DNA of 64,000 nucleotides, from the NCBI RefSeq assembly GCF_003797765.1, contig NZ_RKMB01000017.1, forward strand, positions 62,001-126,000, written 5' to 3'. Source of the stretch: Ramlibacter sp. WS9 (GTDB taxonomy: Bacteria > Pseudomonadota > Gammaproteobacteria > Burkholderiales > Burkholderiaceae_C). The notes beneath the pieces are model-generated. The model was given only the letters and a program-made list of their open reading frames with translations. It had not been told where the DNA came from and made no database searches. The position numbers and the translations under genes were made by a program. Shown piece by piece: positions 44,520 through 53,349 of the stretch (the stretch's first letter is position 1; each line of letters opens with the position of its first letter).

Positions 44520-45377
44520 TCAGCGCTTCAGGAACTGCGGAATCTGTGCCTTTTCCGCTGTTGCAACGGGCAAGGTCCGTACCGGCGCGCTGTGCGACAC
44601 GGCGGCTGCTCGCGAGCCCGACGCCGACATCAGCCTTGAACCATGGACCAGCGCTTCCTGCGCCGGCATCAGGCTCCCGGGCCGCGAAGGGCCCACGCGC
44701 GTACCCTGCGCCGCGGAGGGTGACGGATCGTTCGCGGCCACCGGCGGCAGCAGCACCGGCCGCATCCACTCGATGATCGGTGCCCATTGCGCCAGGTCGG
44801 CCGCTGCCTGGCTGGGCGGCAGGTCGAACATGGTCAGGCCTCGTTCGAGGCTGCGCACGTACAGCTGGGTTTCGCGCAGAGGGCCGAGGAAAGGAACGCC
44901 CAGCCCCCGGGACCATTCGGCCAGCGACTGCGCTGCGCTGGTGCGGCCGTCGATTCGCATGCCCACGACGGCCAGCCGGCAGCGGCCCGATGCCACGCGG
45001 GGCAGGGCCATCAGCTCGGCGTGGCAGGCGGCGGCCGATTCGCGATCGAACATCGACGGGCACACGGGCATGATGATCGCGTCGGCGAACATCACGACGC
45101 GGGCCAACTCGAATCCGTGGATGCCGCCGGGGGTGTCCAGCACCACATGCGTGATGCCTGTCGGCACGCGCAGCATGTTCTTCTGGTCCATCGCCCAGGG
45201 GGCGATTTGCGGCAGTGCCGGGTCGCGGCGCTTGAGCCAGCCGCGGCTGGATTGCTGGCGGTCCACATCTCCCAGCATGACCGAATGGCCCTGGCGTGCG
45301 CACCACGCCGCCACGTGGGCGGCGAAGGTGCTCTTGCCGCTGCCGCCTTTGCGGTTGACGACTGCGATCACGGGCAT
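44520..45377 (-). CDS. Orphan ParA family ATPase
   Basis: 285-residue MinD/ParA-type ATPase. The deviant Walker A is KGGSGKST (10-17), and HVVLDTPGGIHG matches Walker A' (usually D-x-P-P). There is no ParB gene and no parS-like site nearby, so it is not part of an obvious partition pair. The last 80 residues are Pro/Ala/Ser-rich (VAANDPSPSAAQGTRVG) and probably disordered. Orphan ParA proteins position chemotaxis, secretion or polar structures in other bacteria. Which applies here is not known. I chose ATG 45377, the start of the Walker-containing domain. Confidence 0.87.
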   Translation of the reverse strand: MPVIAVVNRKGGSGKSTFAAHVAAWCARQGHSVMLGDVDRQQSSRGWLKRRDPALPQIAPWAMDQKNMLRVPTGITHVVLDTPGGIHGFELARVVMFADAIIMPVCPSMFDRESAAACHAELMALPRVASGRCRLAVVGMRIDGRTSAAQSLAEWSRGLGVPFLGPLRETQLYVRSLERGLTMFDLPPSQAAADLAQWAPIIEWMRPVLLPPVAANDPSPSAAQGTRVGPSRPGSLMPAQEALVHGSRLMSASGSRAAAVSHSAPVRTLPVATAEKAQIPQFLKR

Positions 45378-45484
45378 GAAAACTCTTTCCGGGATGCGGG
45401 AGGGGGATACAGTTTGGAACAAAACTGCTCGGCCGTCCAGAGGCGAATCCCCAAGCGCCTTTCGCGCTAGTTGTTTTGTAGCAG

Positions 45485-46456
45485 TTATGCGTCGGAGGGG
45501 CGGCCTGCCATGCCGAAGCGGTGCCAGGCGCGCCGCAACTGGGTGTCGGAGCTGAAGCCCGCCAGTTCCGCTGCTTGGGCCACGCTGCGGCCCGACTCCA
45601 GCGCCGCCTGTGCCACGGCGAGGCGGATGCGGCGCAGGTAGTGGAGCGGGGCGGTGCCGGCGTGCTCGATGAAGAGGCGCGTCAGGTGCCGTGGCGAAGT
45701 GTGGCCGACCTCCGCCATGCGCGGGACGGTCCACTCCGCGTGCGGCTGTGCGCTCACCGCGTCCTGTACGCGGTGCAGCGCCGGGTGCATGTGATTGCGA
45801 TAGGCGAGGAAAGGAGACAACTCCGGGTCCTGCGGGCCGCGGCGCAGCGCGACCACCATGGTTTGCGCTACTTGCGAAGCCAGCGCCGCACCGCACTCCT
45901 GTGAGACCAGGTGCAGCGCGAGGTCGATTCCTGTGGTGATGCCGGCACTCGAAGCGACGGCGTCGTCGATCACGAAAACGCGATTGGCGACCACCTCGCA
46001 TCCGGCAGCCACGCTGCGAAGTTCATCCAGGTGCTGGTGATGCGTGGTAGCGCGCCGCCCCTTGAGCAGGCCCGCATGCGCGGCGATCAACGCGCCGGCG
46101 CACACGGTCACGAGGCGCAGGCCGTCCTGCCCGGGCGTGAACCCCCGCAGCCAGTCGATGGTCTGCGGTGCGCCCGCCTGCTTGGCGTCGAACATGCGGC
46201 CCGGCATGCCCACCAACACGACCCAGCTGGGCGAGGGCAGGCGGGGCGGAAGCGGCTCGACCCCCGCCACGTGCAGCCCCACCGAAGTCTGCGGCGCCGC
46301 GTGGGGGCCGACGAAGTTCAGCTCGAAGCGCGGAGGGCGCTCCTGGGCGGCCAGGAGCTGGTTGGCGATGCGGAACGCCTCGGCCGGGCCGGCCCAGTCC
46401 AGGATCAGGCTGCCCGGAAGCAGCACGAAGAACAGGTGGATGGGCGACCCGCTCAC
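45485..46456 (-). CDS. GlxA family transcriptional regulator
   Basis: 323-residue regulator with an N-terminal DJ-1/PfpI-like domain (about 5-190, cysteine in VTVCAGALIAA) and a C-terminal AraC-type double helix-turn-helix (about 220-315, with MAEVGHTSPRHLTRLF and AAELAGFSSDTQLRRAWHRF). GlxA proteins regulate arginine, betaine, carnitine or nitrile degradation in other bacteria. It lies seven bases after a cysteine hydrolase gene on the same strand, so it may regulate that gene or an amide pathway. Confidence 0.92.
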   Translation of the reverse strand: MSGSPIHLFFVLLPGSLILDWAGPAEAFRIANQLLAAQERPPRFELNFVGPHAAPQTSVGLHVAGVEPLPPRLPSPSWVVLVGMPGRMFDAKQAGAPQTIDWLRGFTPGQDGLRLVTVCAGALIAAHAGLLKGRRATTHHQHLDELRSVAAGCEVVANRVFVIDDAVASSAGITTGIDLALHLVSQECGAALASQVAQTMVVALRRGPQDPELSPFLAYRNHMHPALHRVQDAVSAQPHAEWTVPRMAEVGHTSPRHLTRLFIEHAGTAPLHYLRRIRLAVAQAALESGRSVAQAAELAGFSSDTQLRRAWHRFGMAGRPSDA

Positions 46457-46463
46457 GGCACGG

Positions 46464-47030
46464 TCAGGCGGGGGTGGCCAGGCGGTCGATCGCCTGCGGC
46501 ACGGTGCAGATGCGCGCGAACCGGTCCTTCAGCACGGCCGCGGTGCGCGCCTTGATGTCGGCGGCGGGCAGCGGCGAACCATCCTCGTGCTGCATGTCGA
46601 ACGTGAGCGTGGCATCGGTGACGTAGTCGACCTGGAATCCCAGGTCCGACGCGTGGCGCGTGGTCGTCTCGCAGCACTGTTCGGTGCGGATGCCGGTGAC
46701 GACGAGGCGGCCGATGCCGTTTTGCGTCAGCCACACGTCCAGGCCGGTGCCCACGAGCGCGCTGTGGCGCGACTTGTAGAAGGTGGCGGCGGCTTCCGAG
46801 GGCGCCAGGCCCTCCAGCGGACGGACGTGTCCCGATTCGATCGCGAAAGCGTTCTGGGCGGTCTTGGGCCCGTCGACGTGGAAGATGCGGACGATGGGCA
46901 CGCCTTGCTTCTGCGCGGCGTCGATCAGCGCGTTTTGCGCGGCCAGGTAGGCCGGCACGTCACGCTCGGTGAAGTAGGGGCGCTGGCGAAACGATTCCTG
47001 GATGTCGATCAGAACGAGACACGATTTCAT
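46464..47030 (-). CDS. Cysteine hydrolase of the isochorismatase family
   Basis: 188-residue hydrolase with the expected catalytic triad Asp9 (LIDIQESF), Lys86 (FYKSRHSAL) and Cys119 (RTEQCCETT). An extra Cys120 stands next to the nucleophile. Family members hydrolyse amides such as nicotinamide, biuret or isochorismate. The substrate cannot be told. I chose ATG 47030 with AGGAG upstream. It forms a two-gene unit with the GlxA regulator downstream. Confidence 0.9.
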   Translation of the reverse strand: MKSCLVLIDIQESFRQRPYFTERDVPAYLAAQNALIDAAQKQGVPIVRIFHVDGPKTAQNAFAIESGHVRPLEGLAPSEAAATFYKSRHSALVGTGLDVWLTQNGIGRLVVTGIRTEQCCETTTRHASDLGFQVDYVTDATLTFDMQHEDGSPLPAADIKARTAAVLKDRFARICTVPQAIDRLATPA

Positions 47031-47234
47031 GGGGGCTCCTGGGTTGGTATGAGCCTGATTGTTCCGGTAACGGGCAGTGCCGGCCACTCACTGGCGGACC
47101 GGCTTCGATCATTTTAGGACATCATGTTCGGCGCAGTGCCAACGCAACCGCGGGAAGTGCGGCAAGCAGGGAGGGCGCGCCCCTGATGCAGGCGGGGAGG
47201 CGGAAGGTGCCGGCATAGCGGCGATAATTTCGGC

Positions 47235-48359
47235 ATGAACCCGAAACCAGCGACTCAGCCCGGCACGCTCAGCTACGAGCAGGCGGGCGTCAACTACGAC
47301 CTGATCGACCCCTTGAAGGTCGCCGCGCAACGTGCCGCTGCCGCCACCGGCTCCCATCTTTCAGCGCATGGTTTCAGCGAGGTGAAGGCCTCGCGTGGCG
47401 AGTCGGCCTATGTGGTCGACGTCGGGCCTTTCTACATTGCATCCATCGTCGAATGCCTGGGCTCCAAGGCGCTGGTTGCCGACGAGATGCACAAGCTCAC
47501 CGGCAAGAGCTACTACGACAGCATTGCCCAGGACACCATCGCCATGGCGATCAACGACCTCATCACCGTCGGCGCCACGCCGCTTGTGGTGCAGGCCTAC
47601 TGGGCCGCGGGCGGCTCCGACTGGTTCGGCGACGCGCAGCGTTCGCAGGCGCTCGTGGCGGGCTGGAAGCGCGCCTGCGACGTCTGCGGTGTGGCCTGGG
47701 GCGGCGGTGAAACACCGGCGTTGGCCGGCATCGTCGAGGAGGGCCGCATCGACCTGGCCGCCTCGTGCACGGGCCTCGTCAACCCGAAGGAGCGCTTGTC
47801 GCTGGGCGATCAGCTCGCACCCGGCGACGCGATCGTGCTGCTGGCCTCCAGCGGCATCCACGCTAACGGCCTCAGCCTCGCGCGCAAGCTGGTGGAACGC
47901 CTGCCGCAGGGCTACCTCACGCCGCTGCCCGATGGAACCAGCTACGGCGAGGCGCTGCTCGCGCCCACCGTGCTGTACTCGCCGGTGACCGAGGCATTGT
48001 TCAAGGCCGGCATCCAGCCGCGCTACTGCGCCAACATCACCGGCCACGGCTGGCGCAAGCTGCTGCGGCATCCGGCGCAGTTCACGTACCGCATCCACTC
48101 GGTGCCGCCCGTCACGCCGGTGCTGAAGTTCATCCAGCAGCACGCGAAGCAGGACGATCGCGAGGCGTACAGCACGTTGAACATGGGCGCCGGTTTCGCG
48201 ATCTTCGTGAAGGCGGAAGACGCGCAGCGCACTGTGGATGTCGCGCAGGCGGCCGGCGTGTCCGCGATCGTCGCGGGCAGCATCGAAGCCGGTCCCAAGC
48301 AACTGCTGATCGAGCCGCTGGGCATCCGCTTCGGCGACGACGACCTGCAGCTGCGCTGA
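47235..48359 (+). CDS. AIR synthase-related protein (PurM-like), in the usual purM position
   Basis: 374-residue protein of the PurM/AIR synthase superfamily. It keeps family-like segments LSYEQAGVNYDLID, DTIAMAINDLITVGATPL, GGGETPALAGIVEEGRIDLA and LLASSGIHANGLSLARKL. The usual DGVGTKxxxA loop of PurM is replaced by IVECLGSKALVADEM, and the C-terminal part (PTVLYSPVTEALFKAG, ITGHGWRKLLRHP) is closer to divergent PurM-like forms. The gene order with perM, hda and pcnB is where purM sits in related genomes, so it may perform the cyclo-ligase step of purine synthesis, but this is not certain. Confidence 0.8.
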   Translation: MNPKPATQPGTLSYEQAGVNYDLIDPLKVAAQRAAAATGSHLSAHGFSEVKASRGESAYVVDVGPFYIASIVECLGSKALVADEMHKLTGKSYYDSIAQDTIAMAINDLITVGATPLVVQAYWAAGGSDWFGDAQRSQALVAGWKRACDVCGVAWGGGETPALAGIVEEGRIDLAASCTGLVNPKERLSLGDQLAPGDAIVLLASSGIHANGLSLARKLVERLPQGYLTPLPDGTSYGEALLAPTVLYSPVTEALFKAGIQPRYCANITGHGWRKLLRHPAQFTYRIHSVPPVTPVLKFIQQHAKQDDREAYSTLNMGAGFAIFVKAEDAQRTVDVAQAAGVSAIVAGSIEAGPKQLLIEPLGIRFGDDDLQLR

Positions 48360-48373
48360 CCGGTTCGCGCTCG

Positions 48374-49444
48374 ATGGAATTCACTCCCGCCCAGAAACGC
48401 GCCGCGGCCTGGCTGCTGATCGCGTTGCTGGCCGTGCTGGCGCTGCGGTCGCTGGGCCCGGTGCTCACGCCCTTTGTCGTGGCCGCCGTGCTGGCCTACG
48501 CGCTGACACCGCTGGTGGACCGGCTCGACGAGCTGGGCCGCGGCCGCATGCCGCGCTTCATCGCCGTGGTGATCGTCGAGCTGCTGCTGATCCTGGCACT
48601 GGTCTGCCTGGTGCTGCTGATCGTGCCCGTCATCGCGAAAGAGGTGCCGCTGATGCGCGAGCAGATGCCGCTGGTCTTCGACAAGCTCAACTCCGCGCTC
48701 GCGCCCTGGCTGGCCCAGATGGGCTTCAAGGTCTCGCTCGACCTGGACAGCCTCAAGGTGCTCGCGCTCAAGTACCTCAATGCCAACTACGCCGACGCGC
48801 TCGAATCGCTGCTGCCTTCGCTCAAGCTGGGTGGCAGCGTCGCGCTGACGGTGGTCGGCTATGCCGTGCTGATCCCGGTGGCTTTGTTCTACCTGCTGCT
48901 GGACTGGAAGCAACTGGTCGTCAAGGTGCTGGAACTGGTGCCGCCGCGCGCCCGGCCCGGCGTCGATTCGTTCACCGGTGAAGCCGACCAGGTGCTCGGC
49001 CAGTACCTGCGCGGGCAACTGCTGGTGATGCTGACCATGGCGATCTTCTACAGCACCGGCCTGGCGCTGTTCGGGCTGGACCTGGCCGTGCCGATCGGCT
49101 TCTTCACCGGCCTGGCCATGTTCGTACCTTATATCGGATTTGGCATCGGCCTCATCCTGGCGATCCTCGCGGGCTTGCTTCAATTCGCATCGATCAAGGC
49201 GCTGGTCATGGTTGCGGCGGTGTATGGCACCGGCCAGGTGATCGAGGGCTTCTATCTCACGCCGCGGCTCGTGGGTGAACGTATCGGCCTGCATCCGCTG
49301 GCCGTGATCTTCGCGCTGCTGGCTTTCGGTCAACTCTTCGGCTTCGTCGGCGTGCTGGTGGCATTGCCCGCCAGCGCGGTGCTGCTGGTGGCGGTCCGGC
49401 GGCTGCGCGCAGGCTACATGGGCAGCAAGCTGTACCACAGCTGA
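48374..49444 (+). CDS. AI-2E family transporter (PerM-like)
   Basis: 356-residue inner-membrane protein with eight or so helices. Family landmarks are LLIALLAVLALRSLGPVLTPFVVAAVLAY-like N-terminal helices (residues about 13-40), the DQVLGQYLRGQLLVM region and PRLVGERIGLHPLAVIFALLAFG near the C-terminus. The family exports small solutes or protons; its exact role is unsettled. It starts 14 bp after the PurM-like gene and 12 bp before hda, a conserved betaproteobacterial arrangement. Confidence 0.92.
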   Translation: MEFTPAQKRAAAWLLIALLAVLALRSLGPVLTPFVVAAVLAYALTPLVDRLDELGRGRMPRFIAVVIVELLLILALVCLVLLIVPVIAKEVPLMREQMPLVFDKLNSALAPWLAQMGFKVSLDLDSLKVLALKYLNANYADALESLLPSLKLGGSVALTVVGYAVLIPVALFYLLLDWKQLVVKVLELVPPRARPGVDSFTGEADQVLGQYLRGQLLVMLTMAIFYSTGLALFGLDLAVPIGFFTGLAMFVPYIGFGIGLILAILAGLLQFASIKALVMVAAVYGTGQVIEGFYLTPRLVGERIGLHPLAVIFALLAFGQLFGFVGVLVALPASAVLLVAVRRLRAGYMGSKLYHS

Positions 49445-49456
49445 TATCCGATAGCC

Positions 49457-50131
49457 ATGAAGCAGATCGCCCTCGACATCGGCCTGGCGCGTGGGCCTAC
49501 GCTGGCGAGCTTTTGCGCCGGCCCGAACGAAGCGGCGTTGAAGCATCTGCAGCTGTGGGCCGGGAGCCCCACGCGCTCCCCTGTGCCGACCTATCTCTGG
49601 GGCGCGGGTGCCAGCGGCAAGACCCACCTGCTCAAGGCCGTGGCGGAATCGCTGCGCGAGCAGGGCGCCTCGGCCGGATGGCTGGACGCCACGATCCACG
49701 AGCCGCCGGAATTCAACGAGCACTGGGCCGTCGTGCTGCTGGACGACGTGCACCTTTACACCGCCGTGCAGCAGCACGCGGCCTTCAACTGGTTCGTCAA
49801 TGCGCAGACGCTGCAGCGCGGCGTGCTGGCCGCCGGTGCCCTGCCGCCAGCAGACCTGAAGCTGCGCGAAGACCTGCGCACTCGCCTGGCGTGGGGTCAT
49901 GTGTACCAGCTCCACGTGCTCAGTGAGCCGGAACGCCGCGCCGTGCTGCGCCAAGCCGCCGACGCCCGCGGTGTGTTCTTGAGCGACGAGGTGATGGACT
50001 TCATGCTGACGCGCTTTTCGCGCGACCTGGGCAGCCTCATGCAACTGCTGGAGCAGCTCGATGGCTATGCGCTGCAGACCAAGCGCGCCATCACCATCCC
50101 GCTCATCAAGGCGATGCTGGAGAGCGAGTGA
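49457..50131 (+). CDS. hda: DnaA regulatory inactivator Hda
   Basis: 224-residue AAA+ protein that, with the DNA-loaded sliding clamp, stimulates ATP hydrolysis on DnaA and so blocks re-initiation. The N-terminus MKQIALDIGL carries the clamp-binding motif. The P-loop is GAGASGKTH, followed by VVLLDDVHLY (Walker B). The arginine-finger and sensor regions lie in REDLRTRLAWG and SRDLGSLMQLLEQLD. Size is normal. Located between perM and a HAD phosphatase gene. Confidence 0.94.
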   Translation: MKQIALDIGLARGPTLASFCAGPNEAALKHLQLWAGSPTRSPVPTYLWGAGASGKTHLLKAVAESLREQGASAGWLDATIHEPPEFNEHWAVVLLDDVHLYTAVQQHAAFNWFVNAQTLQRGVLAAGALPPADLKLREDLRTRLAWGHVYQLHVLSEPERRAVLRQAADARGVFLSDEVMDFMLTRFSRDLGSLMQLLEQLDGYALQTKRAITIPLIKAMLESE

Positions 50132-50202
50132 CCTGCTCGGTCCGCGCGAGCAGGGTGGGCGGGGCCGGCGAGCAAACCAGACAAAACTAGAATCGGGAGC
50201 TT

Positions 50203-50886
50203 ATGGGCCCCAAAACCAGAATCGCGCTTTTCGACCTCGACCACACCCTCCTGCCCATTGACTCCGACTATTCCTGGGGTGTTTTCACCCAGGACATCGG
50301 CTGGACCGACCCGATCGCGTTCAAAGAGCGCAACGACGAGTTCTTCGAACATTACAAGGCGGGCACGCTCGATATCCACGATTACGTCCGCTTCGCGACG
50401 GAAGCCGTGCGCCTGCATGGGCCGGTCGAAGCAGCGGCGGCCCACGAGCGATTCATGCGCGCGGTCATCGGGCCCGCACTGCGCCCTGAGGCCCAGGCGC
50501 TGGTGCGGCGGCACCGCGACGCTGGCGAGCCAGTCGTCATCGTCACCGCCACCAACGAATTCGTCACCCGGCCGATCGCCGGCGCCTTCGGCGTGGAAGA
50601 GCTGATCGCGGTGGAACTGGAACGCGGGCCTGACGGCTGGATCACCGGTGAAATAGCCGGCGTTCCGTCCGCCCGGGAAGGCAAGGTCGAGCGTGTGGCC
50701 CAATGGCTGGCGGCGCGTGGCCTGGGCTGGGATGGGGTGGAATGCACTTTCTACTCCGATTCCGTCAACGACCTGGCCCTGCTGGAAAAGGTCAACCACC
50801 CGGTGGCGACCAACCCGGACGAGCGGCTGCGCGCCATCGCCACCGAGCGCGGCTGGCGCATACTGGATCTATTCAAAGACACATGA
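50203..50886 (+). CDS. HAD-IB family phosphatase
   Basis: 227-residue HAD hydrolase. Motif I is FDLDHTLL, with both aspartates; motif II lies in VIVTATNEFV; and motif IV is FYSDSVNDLALL. A SerB/CicA-like cap is likely at about 20-90. The probable substrates are small phosphomonoesters. The stop codon overlaps pcnB (ATGA). TAGAAT at about 50190 may be a -10 element close to the start. Confidence 0.9.
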   Translation: MGPKTRIALFDLDHTLLPIDSDYSWGVFTQDIGWTDPIAFKERNDEFFEHYKAGTLDIHDYVRFATEAVRLHGPVEAAAAHERFMRAVIGPALRPEAQALVRRHRDAGEPVVIVTATNEFVTRPIAGAFGVEELIAVELERGPDGWITGEIAGVPSAREGKVERVAQWLAARGLGWDGVECTFYSDSVNDLALLEKVNHPVATNPDERLRAIATERGWRILDLFKDT

Positions 50887-52499
50887 TCAAGAAATTCATC
50901 GACAAGCTGTTCGGCACCGCCGCCAGCGGCAAGGGCGGCAAGCCCAATTTCGGCAAGCGGCAGGAAGTCGGGCCCCAGGAACACGGCATCGATCCGGCGC
51001 TGGTGGACGAGCGCGCCTTGAACGTGGTGCACACGCTCAAGGAGGCGGGCTACGAGGCGTACATCGTCGGTGGTGCGGTGCGCGACCTGCTGGTCGGCCT
51101 GCGTCCCAAGGATTTCGACGTGGCCACCAGCGCCACGCCCGAGCAGGTCAAGGGCCTGTTCCGGCGCGCCTTCATCATCGGCCGGCGCTTTCGCATCGTG
51201 CATGTGGTGTACGGCCGTGGGCGCGAACACGAGGTGATCGAAGTTTCCACCTTCCGGGCCTACATGGACAACGCCGCCGCCGAACAGGTGGCCGGCAACG
51301 AAAAAACCAGCAAGAGCGAATTGGCCGGCATGAAGCACGCCGTCGATTCGACCGGCCGCGTCCTGCGCGACAACGTCTGGGGCCCGCAGGAAGAAGACGC
51401 GACCCGCCGCGACTTCACCATCAACGCGATGTACTACGACCCCGAGACGCAGACGGTGGTGGACTACCACGGCGGCATCAAGGACGCGAAGAAGCGCACG
51501 ATCCGCATGATCGGCGACCCGCTCACGCGCTACCGCGAAGACCCGGTGCGCATCATCCGCGCGGTTCGCTTCACCGCCAAGCTCAACCCGCTGGGTTTCA
51601 AGCTCGACGCGAAGACAGCAGCTCCGCTGGTCCAGTGCCAGGCGCTGTTGGCGGACGTGCCGCAGAGCCGCCTGTTCGACGAGATGCTCAAGCTGTTGCA
51701 GACCGGGCATTCGCTGGCGACCATCGAGCAGCTCAAGGTGCTGGGCATGGCGCGCGGCATTTACCCGCTGCTCGACCTGGTCGTCGAGCGCGCCGAACAG
51801 CCCTTCGTCAACGCCGCGCTGCAGGATACGGACCGGCGCGTCGGCGAGGGCAAGCCCGTGGCGCCGAGCTTCCTGCTGGCGTGTGTGCTGTGGGCCGACG
51901 TGCGCGATGGCTGGGCCCAGCGCCTTGCGAGCAAACAGCATCCTTTCCCGGCGCTGCAGGACGCGATCGACGACGTATTCAACGCGCGTATCGGCGATGT
52001 CTCGGGCCGCGGCAAGCTCGCCGCCGATATGCGCGAGATCTGGATGATGCAGCCGCGTTTCGACAAGCGGACCGGCAGCACGCCGTTCGGCCTGGTGGAG
52101 CAGCCGCGCTTTCGCGCCGCCTTCGACTTCATGCGCCTGCGCGCCGACATCGGCGAAGTGGACGTGGTGTTGGCCGATTGGTGGCAGGAGTTCAGCCAGG
52201 CCAGCGATGCCGTGCGCGAGGACCTGGTGGCGCAACTGCGCGACGAGCAGCACAAGGGCCAACGCAGGGTGCGTTCGCCGAAGCCGGCCGACAGGCCCGC
52301 CGATATATCGCTCGACAGCGGCGCATCACGCCAACAGCCTGCGCAACCGCGGGGCGAGCACGAGGGGGCTGAAAGCGACGGCGCCGAAGGCGAGGGCGGT
52401 GGCTCCGACGCTCCGCGCAAACGCCGCCGCCGCCGCCGCAAGCCCACGGGCGATGGTGGTGCCCGCCCCGCGGCCGAATCGGCCGGCCCGCAGGACTAG
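50883..52499 (+). CDS. pcnB: Polynucleotide adenylyltransferase (poly(A) polymerase I)
   Basis: Adds poly(A) tails that mark RNA for decay. 538 residues. The nucleotidyltransferase motif is YIVGGAVRDLLVGLRPKDFD, and RRDFTINAMYYD and GDPLTRYREDPVRIIRAVRF follow in order. The C-terminal 110 residues are variable and end in a basic run (RKRRRRRRKP) typical of bacterial PcnB rather than CCA-adding enzymes. I chose ATG 50883, which overlaps the HAD stop codon. folK follows 21 bp downstream. Confidence 0.94.
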   Translation: MIKKFIDKLFGTAASGKGGKPNFGKRQEVGPQEHGIDPALVDERALNVVHTLKEAGYEAYIVGGAVRDLLVGLRPKDFDVATSATPEQVKGLFRRAFIIGRRFRIVHVVYGRGREHEVIEVSTFRAYMDNAAAEQVAGNEKTSKSELAGMKHAVDSTGRVLRDNVWGPQEEDATRRDFTINAMYYDPETQTVVDYHGGIKDAKKRTIRMIGDPLTRYREDPVRIIRAVRFTAKLNPLGFKLDAKTAAPLVQCQALLADVPQSRLFDEMLKLLQTGHSLATIEQLKVLGMARGIYPLLDLVVERAEQPFVNAALQDTDRRVGEGKPVAPSFLLACVLWADVRDGWAQRLASKQHPFPALQDAIDDVFNARIGDVSGRGKLAADMREIWMMQPRFDKRTGSTPFGLVEQPRFRAAFDFMRLRADIGEVDVVLADWWQEFSQASDAVREDLVAQLRDEQHKGQRRVRSPKPADRPADISLDSGASRQQPAQPRGEHEGAESDGAEGEGGGSDAPRKRRRRRRKPTGDGGARPAAESAGPQD

Positions 52500-52520
52500 G
52501 CGCGCCCAGGCGCGTACGTG

Positions 52521-52991
52521 ATGCGCGATCCCGTCGTTGCCTACGTTGCGCTGGGCGCCAACCTCGGTGGCGCGGTGGTGGCCGTGCTCGACGCGATCGA
52601 ATCCATCGGCACGTTGCCGGACACTGAGATCACAGGGCGATCATCGCTCTACCGCACCGCACCGGTCGATTCGTCCGGCCCCGACTACATCAATGCGGTC
52701 GTCGAAGTTTCGACGCGCCTTTGCGCGCCAGAACTGCTTTCACGGTTGCAAGCTATCGAGGCCGCTGCGGGCCGTGAGCGCCCGTACCGCAACGCGCCGC
52801 GAACACTCGATCTCGATATCCTGCTTTTCGGCAGTGCGCGCATCGACAGCGCCAGGCTTGAAGTGCCGCATCCTCGGATGTACGAGCGGGCGTTCGTGCT
52901 GATTCCTCTGGCCGAGATCGCTCCGCATCAGGTGCAGGCAGACCAATTGGCAGCGGTTGCGAAGCAGGGGATCTCACGCATTCCGTCGTGA
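52521..52991 (+). CDS. folK: 6-hydroxymethyl-7,8-dihydropterin pyrophosphokinase
   Basis: Transfers pyrophosphate from ATP to hydroxymethyldihydropterin in folate synthesis. 156 residues. It has the start AYVALGANLGG, the region LYRTAPVDSSGPDYINAVVE and the signature RPYRNAPRTLDLDILLFG with substrate and metal residues. A GTG at 52518, one codon earlier, is an equally possible start. pcnB-folK adjacency is common in proteobacteria. Confidence 0.94.
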   Translation: MRDPVVAYVALGANLGGAVVAVLDAIESIGTLPDTEITGRSSLYRTAPVDSSGPDYINAVVEVSTRLCAPELLSRLQAIEAAAGRERPYRNAPRTLDLDILLFGSARIDSARLEVPHPRMYERAFVLIPLAEIAPHQVQADQLAAVAKQGISRIPS

Positions 52992-53102
52992 GCGCCATCC
53001 GTTTCCAGACGTCCGGCCTTACCTCCGAGGTAATTGCCTGTATGACGCCGTGCTCGCATCATTGAACCCAAGCAAGGTTCATCAACGAAACGGAGGTTTG
53101 AC

Positions 53103-53345
53103 ATGAGCGACACTGGCCTGATTGCAATTGCGTGCGGCTTGATCATCGGTTTGGGCGCCATCGGCGCGTGCCTGGGCATCGGCACGATGGGCGGGCGGTT
53201 CATCGACGGGGCGGTGCGGCAGCCCGAGATGATGGAGCCGCTGCAGACCAAGATGTTTCTTCTGGCCGGGCTGATCGACGCCAACTTCCTGATCGGCGTG
53301 GGCGTGGCGATGATGTTCGTGTTCGCCAATCCCTTCGCAAAGTGA
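53103..53345 (+). CDS. atpE: Orphan F-type ATP synthase subunit c
   Basis: 80-residue hairpin of two membrane helices, clearly an F-type c subunit. It has the glycine-rich helix GLGAIGACLGIG, the polar loop RQPEMMEPLQTK and the ion-binding Asp59 in GLIDANFLIG. It lacks the extra Gln/Glu residues typical of sodium-type rings, so protons are the likely ion. GGAGG lies six bases before the ATG. No other atp gene is in the window: folK precedes it and a phosphatase gene converges four bases away. It is probably a second copy outside the atp operon. Confidence 0.93.
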   Translation: MSDTGLIAIACGLIIGLGAIGACLGIGTMGGRFIDGAVRQPEMMEPLQTKMFLLAGLIDANFLIGVGVAMMFVFANPFAK

Positions 53346-53349
53346 ACTT

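Noticed and set aside
48023..50044. Antisense open frame of 673 codons opposite the PurM-like, perM and hda genes
   Set aside because: Gln/His/Arg-rich without domains; the plus-strand genes are well supported by motifs and gene order.
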